This document shows positions 13,601 through 25,051 of a stretch of DNA of 64,000 nt, in pieces. Each line of letters starts with the position of its first letter. Positions within the stretch are counted from its first letter, which is position 1. Source of the DNA: Phoronis australis (lineage: Eukaryota > Phoronida > Phoronidae); contig NMRA01000136.1 of NCBI GenBank assembly GCA_002633005.1, forward strand, positions 438,215 to 502,214, in the 5' to 3' direction. Position numbers and translations under genes: made by a program. The notes below the pieces were generated by a model, which saw only the letters and a list, made by a program, of their open reading frames with translations, did no database searches and was not told where the DNA came from.

Positions 13601-16026
13601 ATACACTCGGATGTAAATACACACTCGGGTGTAAACACCATCATGTAAACAGGGCTTAAGTAATTGCTGGGTGGGTGTTTAACTGTGATGCGCATTTCAA
13701 AGCAAGAATTCAAAAAGTTATGGAGTTTTAACGTTCACAAATATGGCAAGCAAGTTTAACTCTCTTCCCTTCAGGTCAGCTTTCTTCTTCTTCTGTGGAG
13801 AGAAGCGTACACAGGTGAAGGCGGAGAACCCTAGCTTCTCGGTTGGTGAAATTGCCAAGAGGCTGGGCGAATACTGGCGCAATATGTCCGAGGAAGACCA
13901 GAAGGTATACCAGGAAATGCACAATAAGGACAAGTCTCGCTACGACAAGGTTAGTATTTATAGAAATATTTGCAGACATGTGTAGGCCACTCGGATGGAC
14001 CCATTGCATTTATCACCCGAAACAATTTGTATGCTTTATTAATAAATAAATTTGTTATTCTTAATCTTATTAATATATATAATTATAAACTGAGCTGATT
14101 CAAGAATCTATCAGTGTGTCCCAGTGGAATTCTAACCCATGACCTTGAGTAAAGGAAGCGCACACTTATCCCACTGGGCCACACTGCCTCCTCTTGACAA
14201 GGTCAGTAGATTTTACAAGTTTTCTGCAGACAACCCCAGGGCATTTATTAAAAAAATACCAGTTTAGGGACGTGGCAGATACCCACTCGGGTGTAACAGT
14301 ACTGTAGCTGGAGCAGAAACTGAGATAAGAAAAGTCTGTCACTACTCATTAATACAGGATTGTTCGTACAGGTAGGAGTTTATTGTTGAACACGTTTTCA
14401 ACTGTGGTTTTGGTGTCCATTTCCTATGAGTCTGAGAAAGTTTTAGGATTCAACCGGGCATATTGTTTCCCAAAAAATTTCTTTAAAACGTCCACTGGGC
14501 ATATCTAAAGATGGGCAGATGTTGCTGCAGAGAACTCTGGTAAGGTTAGAAAAATATCTCATTGATACGTTTTAGTGATATTTTTATCAAAGCACCTAGA
14601 AATGTACGTATTGATGTGAATATGTACAGAGGTTGGGAACTTGGGTTATCCGCTTAAACATGTTTTATTTTCACTTAATAGAGAATACTTATAGTTTGTG
14701 ACCTGTGGTCCGTTCGTTTTATGAAGAGTGTGACTTAATAGAGAGTTGGTTTTGTGCTCCACACAACTATTTCTGAAAAATAATTGAATCTCACCTAAAC
14801 AAAAGTGTGAAGTGTCTGAGAATAAACACATAACTGCTAATTATTGAGATAATGTCTCTAAGTTTTTTTCTAGACTGCTATGCGCTCACATGATATCTTG
14901 ACTATACTTTTCTAGACTGCTATGTGCTCACATAATATCTTGACTATACTTTTCTAGACTGCTATGCGCTCACGTGATATCTTGGCTATACTTTTCTAGA
15001 CTGCTATGCGCTCACATTATATCTTGACTATACTTTTCTAGACTGCTATGTGCTCACATTATATCTTGACTATACTTTTCTAGACTGCTATGCGCTCACA
15101 TGATATCTTGGCTATACTTTTCTAAACTGCTATGCGCTCACATGATATCTTGACTATACTTTTCAACAATTGTGAATTGGGAGTGTAAGACCAAATTTCT
15201 GTCTTAAGCAGTCAGTCACTTTTCATGAAGCACACCACAGACTTTGTGACCAAACTAGTGATTCCTGTTTAACACTGGTGTTTGCAATTTTGAAGAAGCT
15301 GTTACATTTTAAGTAAACTTTTGTTTATTCTTGGGTACCCTACTTCAAGCTAATGTAAAACAAGTTTGGCTTTGAGATTTCAAAAAATCTAACTCTGACC
15401 CCCACCTACTGCAATAATACAATACTTGCATCGTTAAAAGTATACTATACTATACTATACTTGATTTTGGCCTTAACAGATGTTAGCAATGACTTTCCTA
15501 TCTAGCACTGTAAAATAAGATAATGGTGTTCAACCGTCATCAATTATCAAAGCCAAGAGTCGTGACTAGTGCTCTAGTCACACAACAACTGTGGGGAAAG
15601 TTCAAGGATTCCTCTTATGGATCAGTGAGTAAAAGCTTGTAGTAGAATACTGCTTTCAACATCCAATGTTGCATTAGCAGAGGGCAGAACAAAAAAATGG
15701 TTGAAAACACAAAAACATAGGATTTTGTATCCTTTTAGCTAAATATTTTCTAGTACTTGTGATAAGTTGTGCTTGGATGTCCACTGCTGGATATTTTGAC
15801 TTATAAACTGAGTCTTTTTACTTGTCTTATACACTCATGCCTTAATGAACACATGTTCAAGAGATGGCGCTTCCATCCATAGGAAATGGCAGAGTACAAG
15901 AGAGGTGGCGGAGGATCGCCAAGCAAGAAAGCTAAGAAGGGACCACCTCCAAAGGAAGTGTCTGAGGAGGAAGATGAGGAAGAAGAGTCTGAAGAAGAGG
16001 AATCAGAGGATGAAGAGTCTGACTAG
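10637..16026 (+). CDS. HMGB: High-mobility-group B (HMGB1/2-like) chromatin protein
   Basis: Four coding exons, 10637-10789, 11655-11821, 13775-13949 and 15883-16026, join in phase to a complete 212-aa protein, close to the 210-215 aa of animal HMGB1/2. HMG box A covers about residues 8-82 (KTSSYAFFVKKCREEH), box B about 99-168 (PKRALSAFFFFCGEKR, then LGEYWRNMSEEDQ), followed by a basic linker (SPSKKAKKG) and an acidic Glu/Asp/Ser tail (about 185-212). The three redox cysteines of vertebrate HMGB1 (C23, C45, C106) are matched by C24, C46 and C114. Family role: non-sequence-specific DNA bending in the nucleus, and a redox-dependent extracellular alarmin in vertebrates. Serines within the acidic tail are potential CK2 sites. 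All splice sites are GT-AG. Confidence 0.96.
12749..12794. repeat. Hairpin with 17-bp perfect arms
   Basis: The left arm CCCTGCAAACGTGATGT (12749-12765) is exactly complementary to the right arm ending AGGG at 12794, across a 12-base AT-rich loop that is itself partly palindromic. Confidence 0.9.
13365..13640. repeat. 18-bp minisatellite (GTAAATAGACACTCGGGT type)
   Basis: About 15 tandem units. The ACACTCGGGTGT core is a near-palindrome, so the array can fold on itself. The first seven or so units are almost identical; those toward 13640 are more diverged. Open frames over it are periodicity artefacts. Confidence 0.92.
14112..14190 (-). mobile_element. tRNA-derived SINE head
   Basis: On the minus strand the segment begins GGCAGTGTGGCCCAGTGGG, a tRNA-like 5' end with a box A. 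About 45 bases later it has GGGTTAGAATTCC, a decayed box B (consensus GGTTCGAATCC). No cloverleaf fits as a functional tRNA. The AT-rich sequence at about 13990-14110 may be its tail. Confidence 0.55.
14869..15162. repeat. 42-bp tandem repeat, seven copies
   Basis: Units beginning TCTAGACTGCTATGCGCTCA start at 14869, 14911, 14953, 14995, 15037, 15079 and 15121. They differ by only a few substitutions (GCGCTC/GTGCTC, ACATGA/ACATAA/ACATTA). The array is in the last HMGB intron. Confidence 0.95.
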
Positions 16027-16645
16027 ACAGTCGTGCCCTCTGTTGGTGACGGCATTCAGCGAGCGGGAGTGTGGCGTGCGAAGATTTAGTTAGGCTGATC
16101 TCTTAAACCTGCTTCGTAGTCAAACATACCCATGTAGACAGTCTTGGCTCGTTTGGGTGCGGCGCAGCGACAAGATTTTCGGATGTTACTTGTTGTGTTG
16201 AAGAAATTGATGTTTATGAGAACTAAGCAAAGCACGAAGTGTAATTTAACGGGAACACAGACTGTTTTTTGGAAACCATCATTGTTTGTTCCAAGATATA
16301 TTTGGCTGTAAATAGTTTATGATTAAAGAATAATAGTTGTGGCAGTAACACTGAATTAACATCGAATCGTTGATGGTCAGCATTGTTTTGTATGTAAATG
16401 TTTTATATCTGAAAACACTGGTATTCCAAATGGAGTTGTCTCCCCTTCCTTGAGTTCCAAGCGTATATTATCATGTTCCATAAAAGTTTCATTTTACTGA
16501 GTTTCATGACTTTTCATTGCCTTTATAAACCATGTGTTTTTAGAACAATCTGTGTATTATATATTTTAGTTTTAGTTGAAACGTGTATTCTTTAAACCTA
16601 AATCTAAGAACTTTTATTGAAAATAAAGTTGTGCTAAACTTCTGA
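16027..16645 (+). other. HMGB 3' UTR with polyadenylation signal
   Basis: After the TAG at 16024-16026 the sequence turns AT-rich, and a canonical AATAAA lies at 16622-16627. Cleavage is expected about 15-25 bases later. Confidence 0.65.
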
Positions 16646-17321
16646 ATTATTTCTGTTATGTCATCACAACTTTTCCAATAACTCTTTCAAGAGTTGTAAA
16701 TGGACTACCTTGAAGGAGGCAGTAATGAAGGAAGCACTGGTTAATTTGGGTGCTATGATTGGTTTTGAGCATCACTGTGAGCACACTGTGGAGTTGGTTT
16801 CTCATCATAACCCATTCAATACAAATACAGTTTAACTTGGTTACACCCCATAATAATGGACTTCCGAAATCTTGTTTTGTTAAAACATAGTTCGTTGCAA
16901 CGAGAATAGACTGACATACACCAGGAAAAACTGGGCTTGGAAGTTCGTAAGTTCTTGCTGTTAATGTTTCAAACAGGGTTCGTGTACAGAGCTTTCGTTC
17001 TGTGTTCTCGGGAGGACACAATATTGCGCAAAAAGGTTTTTTCCCTTACTTTAACAGTCTTGTGTTTGAGTGATTAATCATTATTTCGTACTTTGCTTAA
17101 GGATTCTGGGGCTATCTATTCAGCCTCATATAATGCATCTAAAATTTCAAAAAACACTCGCTCGTTCCCTGCCTAAATACTAGATGACGTGGCAGCTATT
17201 TACTAAGGGACTGATGAGTCTCGAGTTGATCCTCGTTGGTTCCTAGGCAATTACATCGCCCTGGATGACGCAGGAATGCAGGGGCCCCTATATGGCCAAC
17301 CGAGGGGCTACGTGTTGCCTA

Positions 17322-17380
17322 GCTGGTTCCCTGCGTGCTTAGCCCAGCCAGCATCACATAGCGGCACGCAGGGAACCAGC
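17322..17380. repeat. GC-rich perfect hairpin, 17-bp arms
   Basis: GCTGGTTCCCTGCGTGC (17322-17338) is exactly complementary to 17364-17380, with a 25-base loop. It stands out in AT-rich surroundings. Degenerate copies of the TTCCCTGC core occur just upstream (about 17164), suggesting an old inverted-repeat element. Confidence 0.85.
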
Positions 17381-20300
17381 GAGGAAGTTAACCCGGCCTC
17401 CTCTCTTGATTTCCGTAAGAACACTGAAGTGGGGAGAAAATATTCTATCAAATGTTGAGTCATTCTATATGATGTGGTCTACAGGTTGACTAAAATGTTA
17501 TTGGTTCTGGTCGGTCATTCTCCATCATTTTAAAATGTCTTCGTTAGCTCAACAAGGGCATTAGGAGTCGGTAGGAACGGGGTGTATTTTCACGTCTGAC
17601 ACGGCATAACTATCTTTTAATAAATATTTTATGAGAATTTATTTGCTTGAGACATTGACTCGCGAAGTCTATGCCTGAGGAGATAGTGACTGAAAAAGAT
17701 GGTCTGCATTTCATACCATATATTGCCATTTTCCGAACCCCGGGAAGCAGTCACCAGACATGATGATAAAAATTTTCTCTAGTATCAATCTGCATCTCAG
17801 TTCACTGAAGCATCGTGAACTTATAAGATTAGTTTTTTATTTAAAAAATCGTCTATGTATCAGTCGATTTTTGTTGATACATAAACATTTAAATCAGAAA
17901 CAACGAACCCTGGCAGGTTATCAGACAGAAGAAAATAACATTGCCATGTTGGGCCGTCACATGGTAACACAAGAGAAAACAAAGGCCCCCCATGGAATTC
18001 CCGAAGACACGTGTGCAGATACTTGACGGGAAACCGGGAGAGCAAGGGTCGACGGAAAGTAGAGCACGGAGAGCACGGGAGACTGAAAGTAGACAGTAAT
18101 AGGGAGATGAGAGAAGCATTGGTTGTTACCAAATGTTCTCACTTGCTCATGTTTTGCTGTGTTTTTCTTTTCTCGATTGTCCCCGATCCAACGTTTATGC
18201 CGACCGCCTCAGTTTCACCACGACGCTTGTAAATTATAGATTATGGGGGGGGGGCACGCGGTAAANAAAAGCAGAAAAGGTGGTGGTTTAGCATTACTTT
18301 TTCGTTAGAACAAACCGGTAATCTGACCGTATCAAAGTAAGATAACACACGCTGCTTGTATTGGGAAACTAAGTTTGAATGTTCAGTTGATTACGCATTC
18401 TGCATCGTTTTCCAATAGATGGCGCGGTGTCTAAAACAGAGTGTTCTCTGTGTTAGTTCTAATGCCCATTCTCTCAGTGGTTTTCATTAAAGGCCAAAAA
18501 TAGCAGTTGTTTCTTTGAAGAACTAGCGAACTCACGACTACCGCTCGTGTTGTCGATTACTTAAAAAACGAGCAAAATTACATTAAATCATCAATTTTCA
18601 CCTCATAGCCGCCCATTCTCATGTGATTATTATGACTGTACCGAGACATGAGAGTACTCAGTGAACTACCAAAACCCTTCAAATTATAAAAATCAGGTGA
18701 AAAGCCGGCAGTGGGTGCCAACCAGAGAGAAGTTTTACAAATCCGAAGTGTCTGCTGACCGTATTTGAATGTCCTTCTAATTTCAAGATCCATCGATCTC
18801 AGTTACTGAATAAATATTTTTAAAAAATCCACGACTGGCCTGCAAATTATGGGTATAAAGGCGCCAGCAACTAGCATTCTTTGAATCAAGCCAGTCAAAA
18901 ATCAAACAAATTCCATTCATAGCCTTGACAGACAGTACAAAACTCAAAGGGCCAAGCCAACCCAGCAGGCGCCATTTTTTAATGAAATTGTTTGGTAAAC
19001 TCAAACAATTCTAACAAAATTTTAATTGCTACTTGTCAGTGTAACCGTAATGATTACATGACCACTAACCGACTTGGTTTTTAAGAGATTGCGATATAGA
19101 CTGTACTGCCTGTCAAGTTGGGATTCCTCGATCCGTTTGTTTCACACGATTATTTTGTTGGCGCTATTGTCCAAAACAATTCTTGAAAGAATATCCGACT
19201 CTGATGGTAAGGGAATTATAATAACCACTGGAGTGCAGTTGTCATGACTATGTAGCATAAATTGTCGACTTCAGGAAATTTGTTTAATGCTTAAGTCATG
19301 AATTTTATCTATACTCTACACAAATATTTCCGAAAAATAGTTTAATTTTTCTTCAGCGAGTCTTAGGGAAAACATAGTCATAGTTGCAGCCTAAATAAAT
19401 AGTTTGTATAACATGTTGCTATCAACTGCACCTATGTGGTAAAAATTACCTAGAAAGTATTTAGTAATGGCGAAGTTGGAGTGTAAGATTAAAATTTAGA
19501 CTAAACACACTAGGTGACTTTTCATGAAACAGGGCTCCAGAACATGGTTTTCGACACGTCACATGCCCGGATGTAAAATCATTGCCAGAGCGATATGTAC
19601 CATAAGGACCACATCACGTTCCTCCATTGCAGCGATACTTAAGACCCACTGACACCCTTGGATCCGCGCCAGCATCTCACTCATTTCATTTATAGCAGAA
19701 GAGTGCACGACCCCTGGCGTGGAAAATACGACTAGAGATATCAGATATGCGACCCTACAACTTTTAATAAAGCGGCCATAAACCCACTTTCCATCACAGA
19801 AATCAACTTTTGATTTTGAACAATCACCGTTATGAAATTGGCGTCAATTTGCTCTTTAGTCAAATTGGCGGTGATGTTAGGACTTCGAGACCAGGCTCGT
19901 CAAATTGGCTTGTTACGGCGTGTCATTTTAAACGCCGAGCATAGTCTCAAGGCATAACCAAGTGTCAGCACTTTACAAATTTAGAAATCAGTGTTCATCT
20001 AAGTAAGGAACAAACTGAGACCAATTTTATTGCGACAAGTGGTCTAAATAAAAAATCACTTCTCGGAGGGAACGAGTCTTTATGGCCAAAGGTTTAAAGA
20101 TGCTTTTTGAAGTTAAAATCTTTTAAATGTATTCTAATGCAAACCACACAAGTAAAACCATTTCATAAATAATGCTAAATCAACATCACAGTTACAAAAC
20201 AACGACACAATTTAGACTACTCGCATTTTTCGTTTCGGGATGATAGTTGCCAAATAACCTATAATCTGACAATCTGTGTTGGCATGTGGGTTCCACACCT

Positions 20301-22079
20301 AAAAAATAAACCATCACGTAGTTTTGTGGAAAATTTAAATTAAATGCAGAGTGTAACATATTAATCCATATCAAACTAAGTAAAAGTTGCTTCATTGCAC
20401 AGGTTGTTAGGCAAAAATTTGATTTTTAGGGAAACAGTACAGTGATGTAATTTAAAAGATTAGGTAGGACTTTATCCACAGGTCTGTGTTCTTAAACAAA
20501 TTTGAACAACGCTATGGAATTTAACTCAGCAAAAGTACTTTTTCTGAGATAAGAAAGCACGCAGAATTTAAATTTTGGCTTAATGATACACAACCACTTG
20601 GGTCACGTTATCATAAATATCTTTTTATCAAACAAGAAATGCTCATTCTAAGCCAAACGATGACATCAATAACAAGATCAAATTTGTTTTTATTTAAATG
20701 AACAATATAACATCTCAAAGCGCTGTTCTATGTCTTGTAACAACTTTCGGCATGTATAATTCCAATTGTCGTTCGCTTTTTGTACAATAACAGTAAATAG
20801 TAACAAAAATATGACTTAAAGTTATGTAGGGCCTAAAGGCGACCTAAAAGATTTCCCAGTAATGATGACATTGAACGTCTCGGAGAGACAAAGCGACAGA
20901 TCGTCAACTGCTGATTGCATTAGACCCGTATCGAAAAAAGCGGTGTTAAAAGATTTATTAGGAAATGCGGGTTCAACCTAGTCTATTCACGAACATACTG
21001 GTTACGATCACTCGATGTTTCGATGGCCACTACTCGCGTCACGTCTAGCTGTTCACACGGTTGCAACATTGAATGTGGTAAAAACTGCGAGATATGACGC
21101 AAGGTTGCATCACGTGCAGTAGTCACGCACGTTTGTGATATATGTTATTGCCTTTTAATGGCAAAATGTCCGTCATAAATTTTGTTATAGTGCACGCGAC
21201 AGCGAACACGTGTCTGCATGCTCCCTGGGGTAAACCTCTTCACGAGACAAAAATATGTTGCCAAATTATTTTGTCGAAACACTTCTAAAAGGAAAACGCC
21301 AGAGGATGAGCATGAGGTGACGCAACAAACAAGACCATAAGCCTTTTCTATCAAAAGCCAATAATTTTGCAATGTGGTGTCGCAGTGAACCATAAAACTG
21401 TCTAGATGTTTTATGACTGAACAATTTGCAGTTATAGATTGGGTGACACACAAAAGCAAATCGTCTGTGCTATTTACGAGTTTATTTGATAATAATACTT
21501 TTAAACAGGAAATCATGCCGTACTATACAAATGCTACTATACATTGCAATACACACGCATTGGTATGAGAAAGGGTGGGGGGGGGGGAGGGGGAGTTCAA
21601 TGGAATAAATCATTATTAGGGGGAAGGGAAGCACAAACTAATTCGTGATCGATTTCTTCAAACTTTTGCGTCCGCGGACCCAAGTTCAGATAAATTCCCA
21701 TGTCGCCATCGCCTCTGTCTTCCCTGACTGTCGCCAATTTTGTGCTCGGATTTTTGCTGTGAGACGGCCTCGACCTTTTTCTAAGAACATGTATGAATGA
21801 ATATAAGCACGTTTTTAAGTGAGTGTAAACGATCCATGCTACAAGTTTAAAAAATGGGGACGTCTTGCAAATATGTCATGACCATTGACTCGAAAAAATC
21901 AGCACTTGTAGTTAACAAAAGTTCTTTAAATTCGTCTCTCTTCTACACGTTTCGCTCTGTCTTTCTCTTCCCGACTGCCCCTGTCCTTTGCCCTATGCCT
22001 TTGTCGTTCGCCACCCTAACGCCTGCAAATTATTAAGGACCACGTACCCTCTCGGTCCACCCCTCGCAATACAGTGCAA

Positions 22080-22540
22080 TATAATAAAATTAGTGGCAGT
22101 ATAATGCAACACAATGCTCTACAATACAATGCAATACAATACAATGTTCTGCAATACAATACAATATTCTACAATACAATGCAATACAATACAACATAGG
22201 CGGATTTAAGGGGGAGGGGGGCAGGGGTGGTGGTGTAGTGGTAAAGCACGCGCGCTCTATCCGCCAGGTCGTGAGTTCGAGTCTGTGGTATTTGCAGTTT
22301 TTCCTGTTTGACACGTTCACTGTGTTTTTTTTGCCTTTTCTTCTTGTATAATACTTCAGGAATCAAGTAAAATGCTTGATTTTTAGAGGAAAAAACAGAA
22401 AAATTTCCTCCCCCCATTCGGTGCTATGCGCATCTACAATCGTGGTTTGCACAAATGCTTGCAGACAAAATGTTGGGCCTCCCTTGTGATATCCTACATC
22501 CGCCACTGTACAATGCAATACAATACAATTCAACATAGCA
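22080..22540. repeat. CAATA-type microsatellite interrupted by an element
   Basis: Runs of CAATACAATG-like units at 22080-22197 and again at 22508-22535 flank the element at 22199-22509. Both flanks end in CAACATAG, consistent with insertion into the array or a short duplication of it. Confidence 0.7.
22199..22509 (+). mobile_element. SINE/MITE composite with tRNA-like head
   Basis: The left end begins GGCGGATTTAAGG and the right end is its near complement (ATCCGCC), giving short inverted termini. Near the left end, at about 22223-22290, is a tRNA-like stretch with box A (GTGTAGTGGTAAAGCACG) and box B (GAGTTCGAGTCT). A T-rich segment follows at 22299-22345. No protein is encoded. Confidence 0.5.
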
Positions 22541-25006
22541 CCCACTGTATAACAGATGTAAAATACATAAGCATTTTGGCATAGGGTACATATACGAGCT
22601 TAAAACCAATATCTTTATAAAAATAAAGACACTGATAACGACAAAAGATACTGCGATATATAAACGGCAACAGACCAATAATCAGATCATGAGGAGGAAC
22701 CTGTTTTAAAATATTTCAAGAAAATTACCGTGTTCCTATTTTCGCATTTTTATACATTAAATTGATACACATGATACAAGACACATTGTATACTTAAACA
22801 CAAAAATAATACAACTTTTGTATTTTCATTCACTCTTCACAATCATTCATAAGTTGAACAAAGCAATATCGAATGTCAAAAAAGGATGGCCACTGTAGTC
22901 TATCTGCTAACAAAACTTGTCAAATAGTAATTTTTGTGCAAATGATTTTCTCAGTTTTGAAGAATCCATTTTTGAATAATTCCAAACACGGCAGCATGCT
23001 CATGTGGTTGATTAATTATTTTTTCTAGATCATGAATACTATGGTTAACAGAAGGTCCCAGGTTCGAGTCACGGTTGTGACAGACTTATATTCATCAGGT
23101 CACGTGATGTGGCCACAAGTGACACGCTGACCAGACTTAAAAAAGTTTGATATATACATTTCCAAGCCGGTTTAAGAATTACAAATTTATATGATTACAA
23201 AATATTAAATCGACAATGTTTCAAAAATTTAGAGTCAACTTTGATTTATGTCCGATCCATCCGTTAAACAAGGTCCAAACATGAAACAAATTCATTTGAC
23301 TGGCAAAAACGTAATATTGAACAGTTCCTCATTACAAATCTAAACAACTTGACACGACCGAAACAGATGAACTAAAAGGAACACAACTGTGAGTCTTTGA
23401 CAGCAATAATGAAAAAAAAACCCTACCTATTACTACTTATTGGAGATTGACATATAACAAATACATGAAACATAAATTGAAAATCGTCACCAGATGGACA
23501 TATCATCATAAAATATTTCAGTCATTACTCAAGAGTTGACCTACTCTTCTTTTGCGGGTCTTGACTGTTGATACATCCAAGTTAATTAGATTTTAGCAAA
23601 TGGTCGTTTGTAAATGTGGTCGCGAAGAAACGACTTAATTGATTGATATTGTTTTTCTTGCATACTAAGCGACCTATCAACTTCTACACAGTGCGGTTTC
23701 CCCGCGCGTGCGTCACACGAGTCGACTAATGTAATCAACCAATCAGAACCTAGTTAAACTACGCATCTGCTAAAAATAGTAAACAATGATTTATATGGAA
23801 TTCGATAAGATCATAAGCTGCTTGATAGGCAGTAATAGAGGGAATTATTTATTGTTAGAATAGTCCAACAGAATACTGTTAATTTATTGTTCTCGGTTTT
23901 GTTTGGATGAAAAATAGAAACTGTTGCGTTCAGTCTCGTCGCAGACGTCCAAAGCCCTGGGGAAAATTTGCAGAGCAAATTTGCGTCCTTCATTCGCGTT
24001 GACAAAACGAGTTAAACATCGCTAGCAACACAGACAGTAGTTTCAACGCCACAAAATTGTAGCGCCAATGCAGTAGGGCGCAGGATTGTACCAAATAGCA
24101 AATTTTCCGCTTACCAAATTGCATGTGTTCTGAAGTTTCATTTGCCTAACCCTAACCCTCAAAAGGTACAGTCAATTATTCTGCGGCTAATACTCTTGTC
24201 GACGGTAAACTTCGTTCTTTTTCATATTTAAAGTTGGCAATAATAAGTAATAAAAGTTGGGGGTAATAAAATAAAATCCATGGTTGAGCGTCTGAATTGT
24301 TTTTAATGAACAATACTGAGGTGATTACAACTTTCATCCGCATGTGAGCCCGCTGTTACAAACGACTATGTTTGGCTTCGCTAATTACTGATCGAAGCCC
24401 CAAAGGTTCTTTTCAATAACTAAGATAGAACGAGCGATTGAGATTTTAATTTGAAGGATTTCTTGTTTTTGTATTGCTTGTCTCTAATTAAACCCATCAG
24501 AGAATTAAATCGTCGCTCTACGATATCGGACGTCGTTCGCGCCGTCTTCGACAGCGTTAGGGAGAATTAATCTGGCAACATTAAACAGACAGTCAGATAA
24601 CCAACTAATGAAGAGATAATTAATTAGATATTAGACAGAGTAAATTAAGTTATAATGATAATTTAATAGCAAGAATGCCATTTTGCAACTCAGTTTTAAA
24701 CACAGTGTTTTTTCTGACGGTGGTTGGACACGTTTTGTTTCGAAGTGACGTATTCCTGTGTTTGTAAATATCTTTATTTTTGCTTTGGTATAGTAGCTGT
24801 CCATTTGATGAGAGATTAAAAAAAAATCTATTGCTATTTCTTATTGCATGTCAATAATCTGATTATATTTTCGCTGGTTATCATTTTGCTTTTCATTTCT
24901 ATTTCTTATCAGATTTTATCCACTCATTTGTAATCAATTAGCCGCATGAAAAATAAAACAAAATTGCTAGTCATCAATTACTAACGGATTAAGCAACTAC
25001 AACTTA

Positions 25007-25010
<4 letters not shown>

Positions 25011-25050
<40 letters not shown>
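25011..25050. repeat. (CTG)n microsatellite, about 13 units
   Basis: An uninterrupted CTG run follows ACTA at 25010. It is non-coding in context: flanking sequence has stops in all useful frames. Confidence 0.97.

Positions 25051-25051
<1 letters not shown>

Larger units (their letters stand above)
12677..13657. mobile_element. MITE-like element with internal minisatellite in an HMGB intron
   Basis: The ends are imperfect inverted repeats: AAGCTGCGTTTATATG at about 12678 against the complement AAGCCCTGTTTACATG of the right end near 13657 (12 of 16 bases agree). Close inside the left end is a strong hairpin (12749-12794). The right third is an 18-bp array (13365-13640). Motifs of the type TTTACACTCG recur at both ends. 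I see no coding capacity and no clear target-site duplication. Confidence 0.45.

Noticed and set aside
13338-13659. Open frames of the type VNRHSG or LHPSVY over the HMGB intron array
   Set aside because: Again an 18-bp periodic array within an intron bounded by confirmed HMGB exons.
16656-17021. 121-codon minus-strand frame next to the HMGB 3' end
   Set aside because: Low-complexity support, no family resemblance, and it starts right at the HMGB polyadenylation site.
17205-17245. CTGATGAG core suggesting a hammerhead ribozyme
   Set aside because: There is no conserved GAAA after a closed stem II and no matching stems I and III.
21145-21516. 123-codon minus-strand frame
   Set aside because: No domain, coding-like bias, splice or polyadenylation context; compatible with chance in a long AT-rich stretch.
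23041-23075. CCCAGGTTCGAGTCACGG as a tRNA gene or SINE
   Set aside because: A box B-like sequence is present but no box A or cloverleaf lies upstream at the right distance.
24146-24162. CCTAACCCTAACCCT as an interstitial telomere
   Set aside because: Only about two and a half units, which is expected by chance in a window this size.
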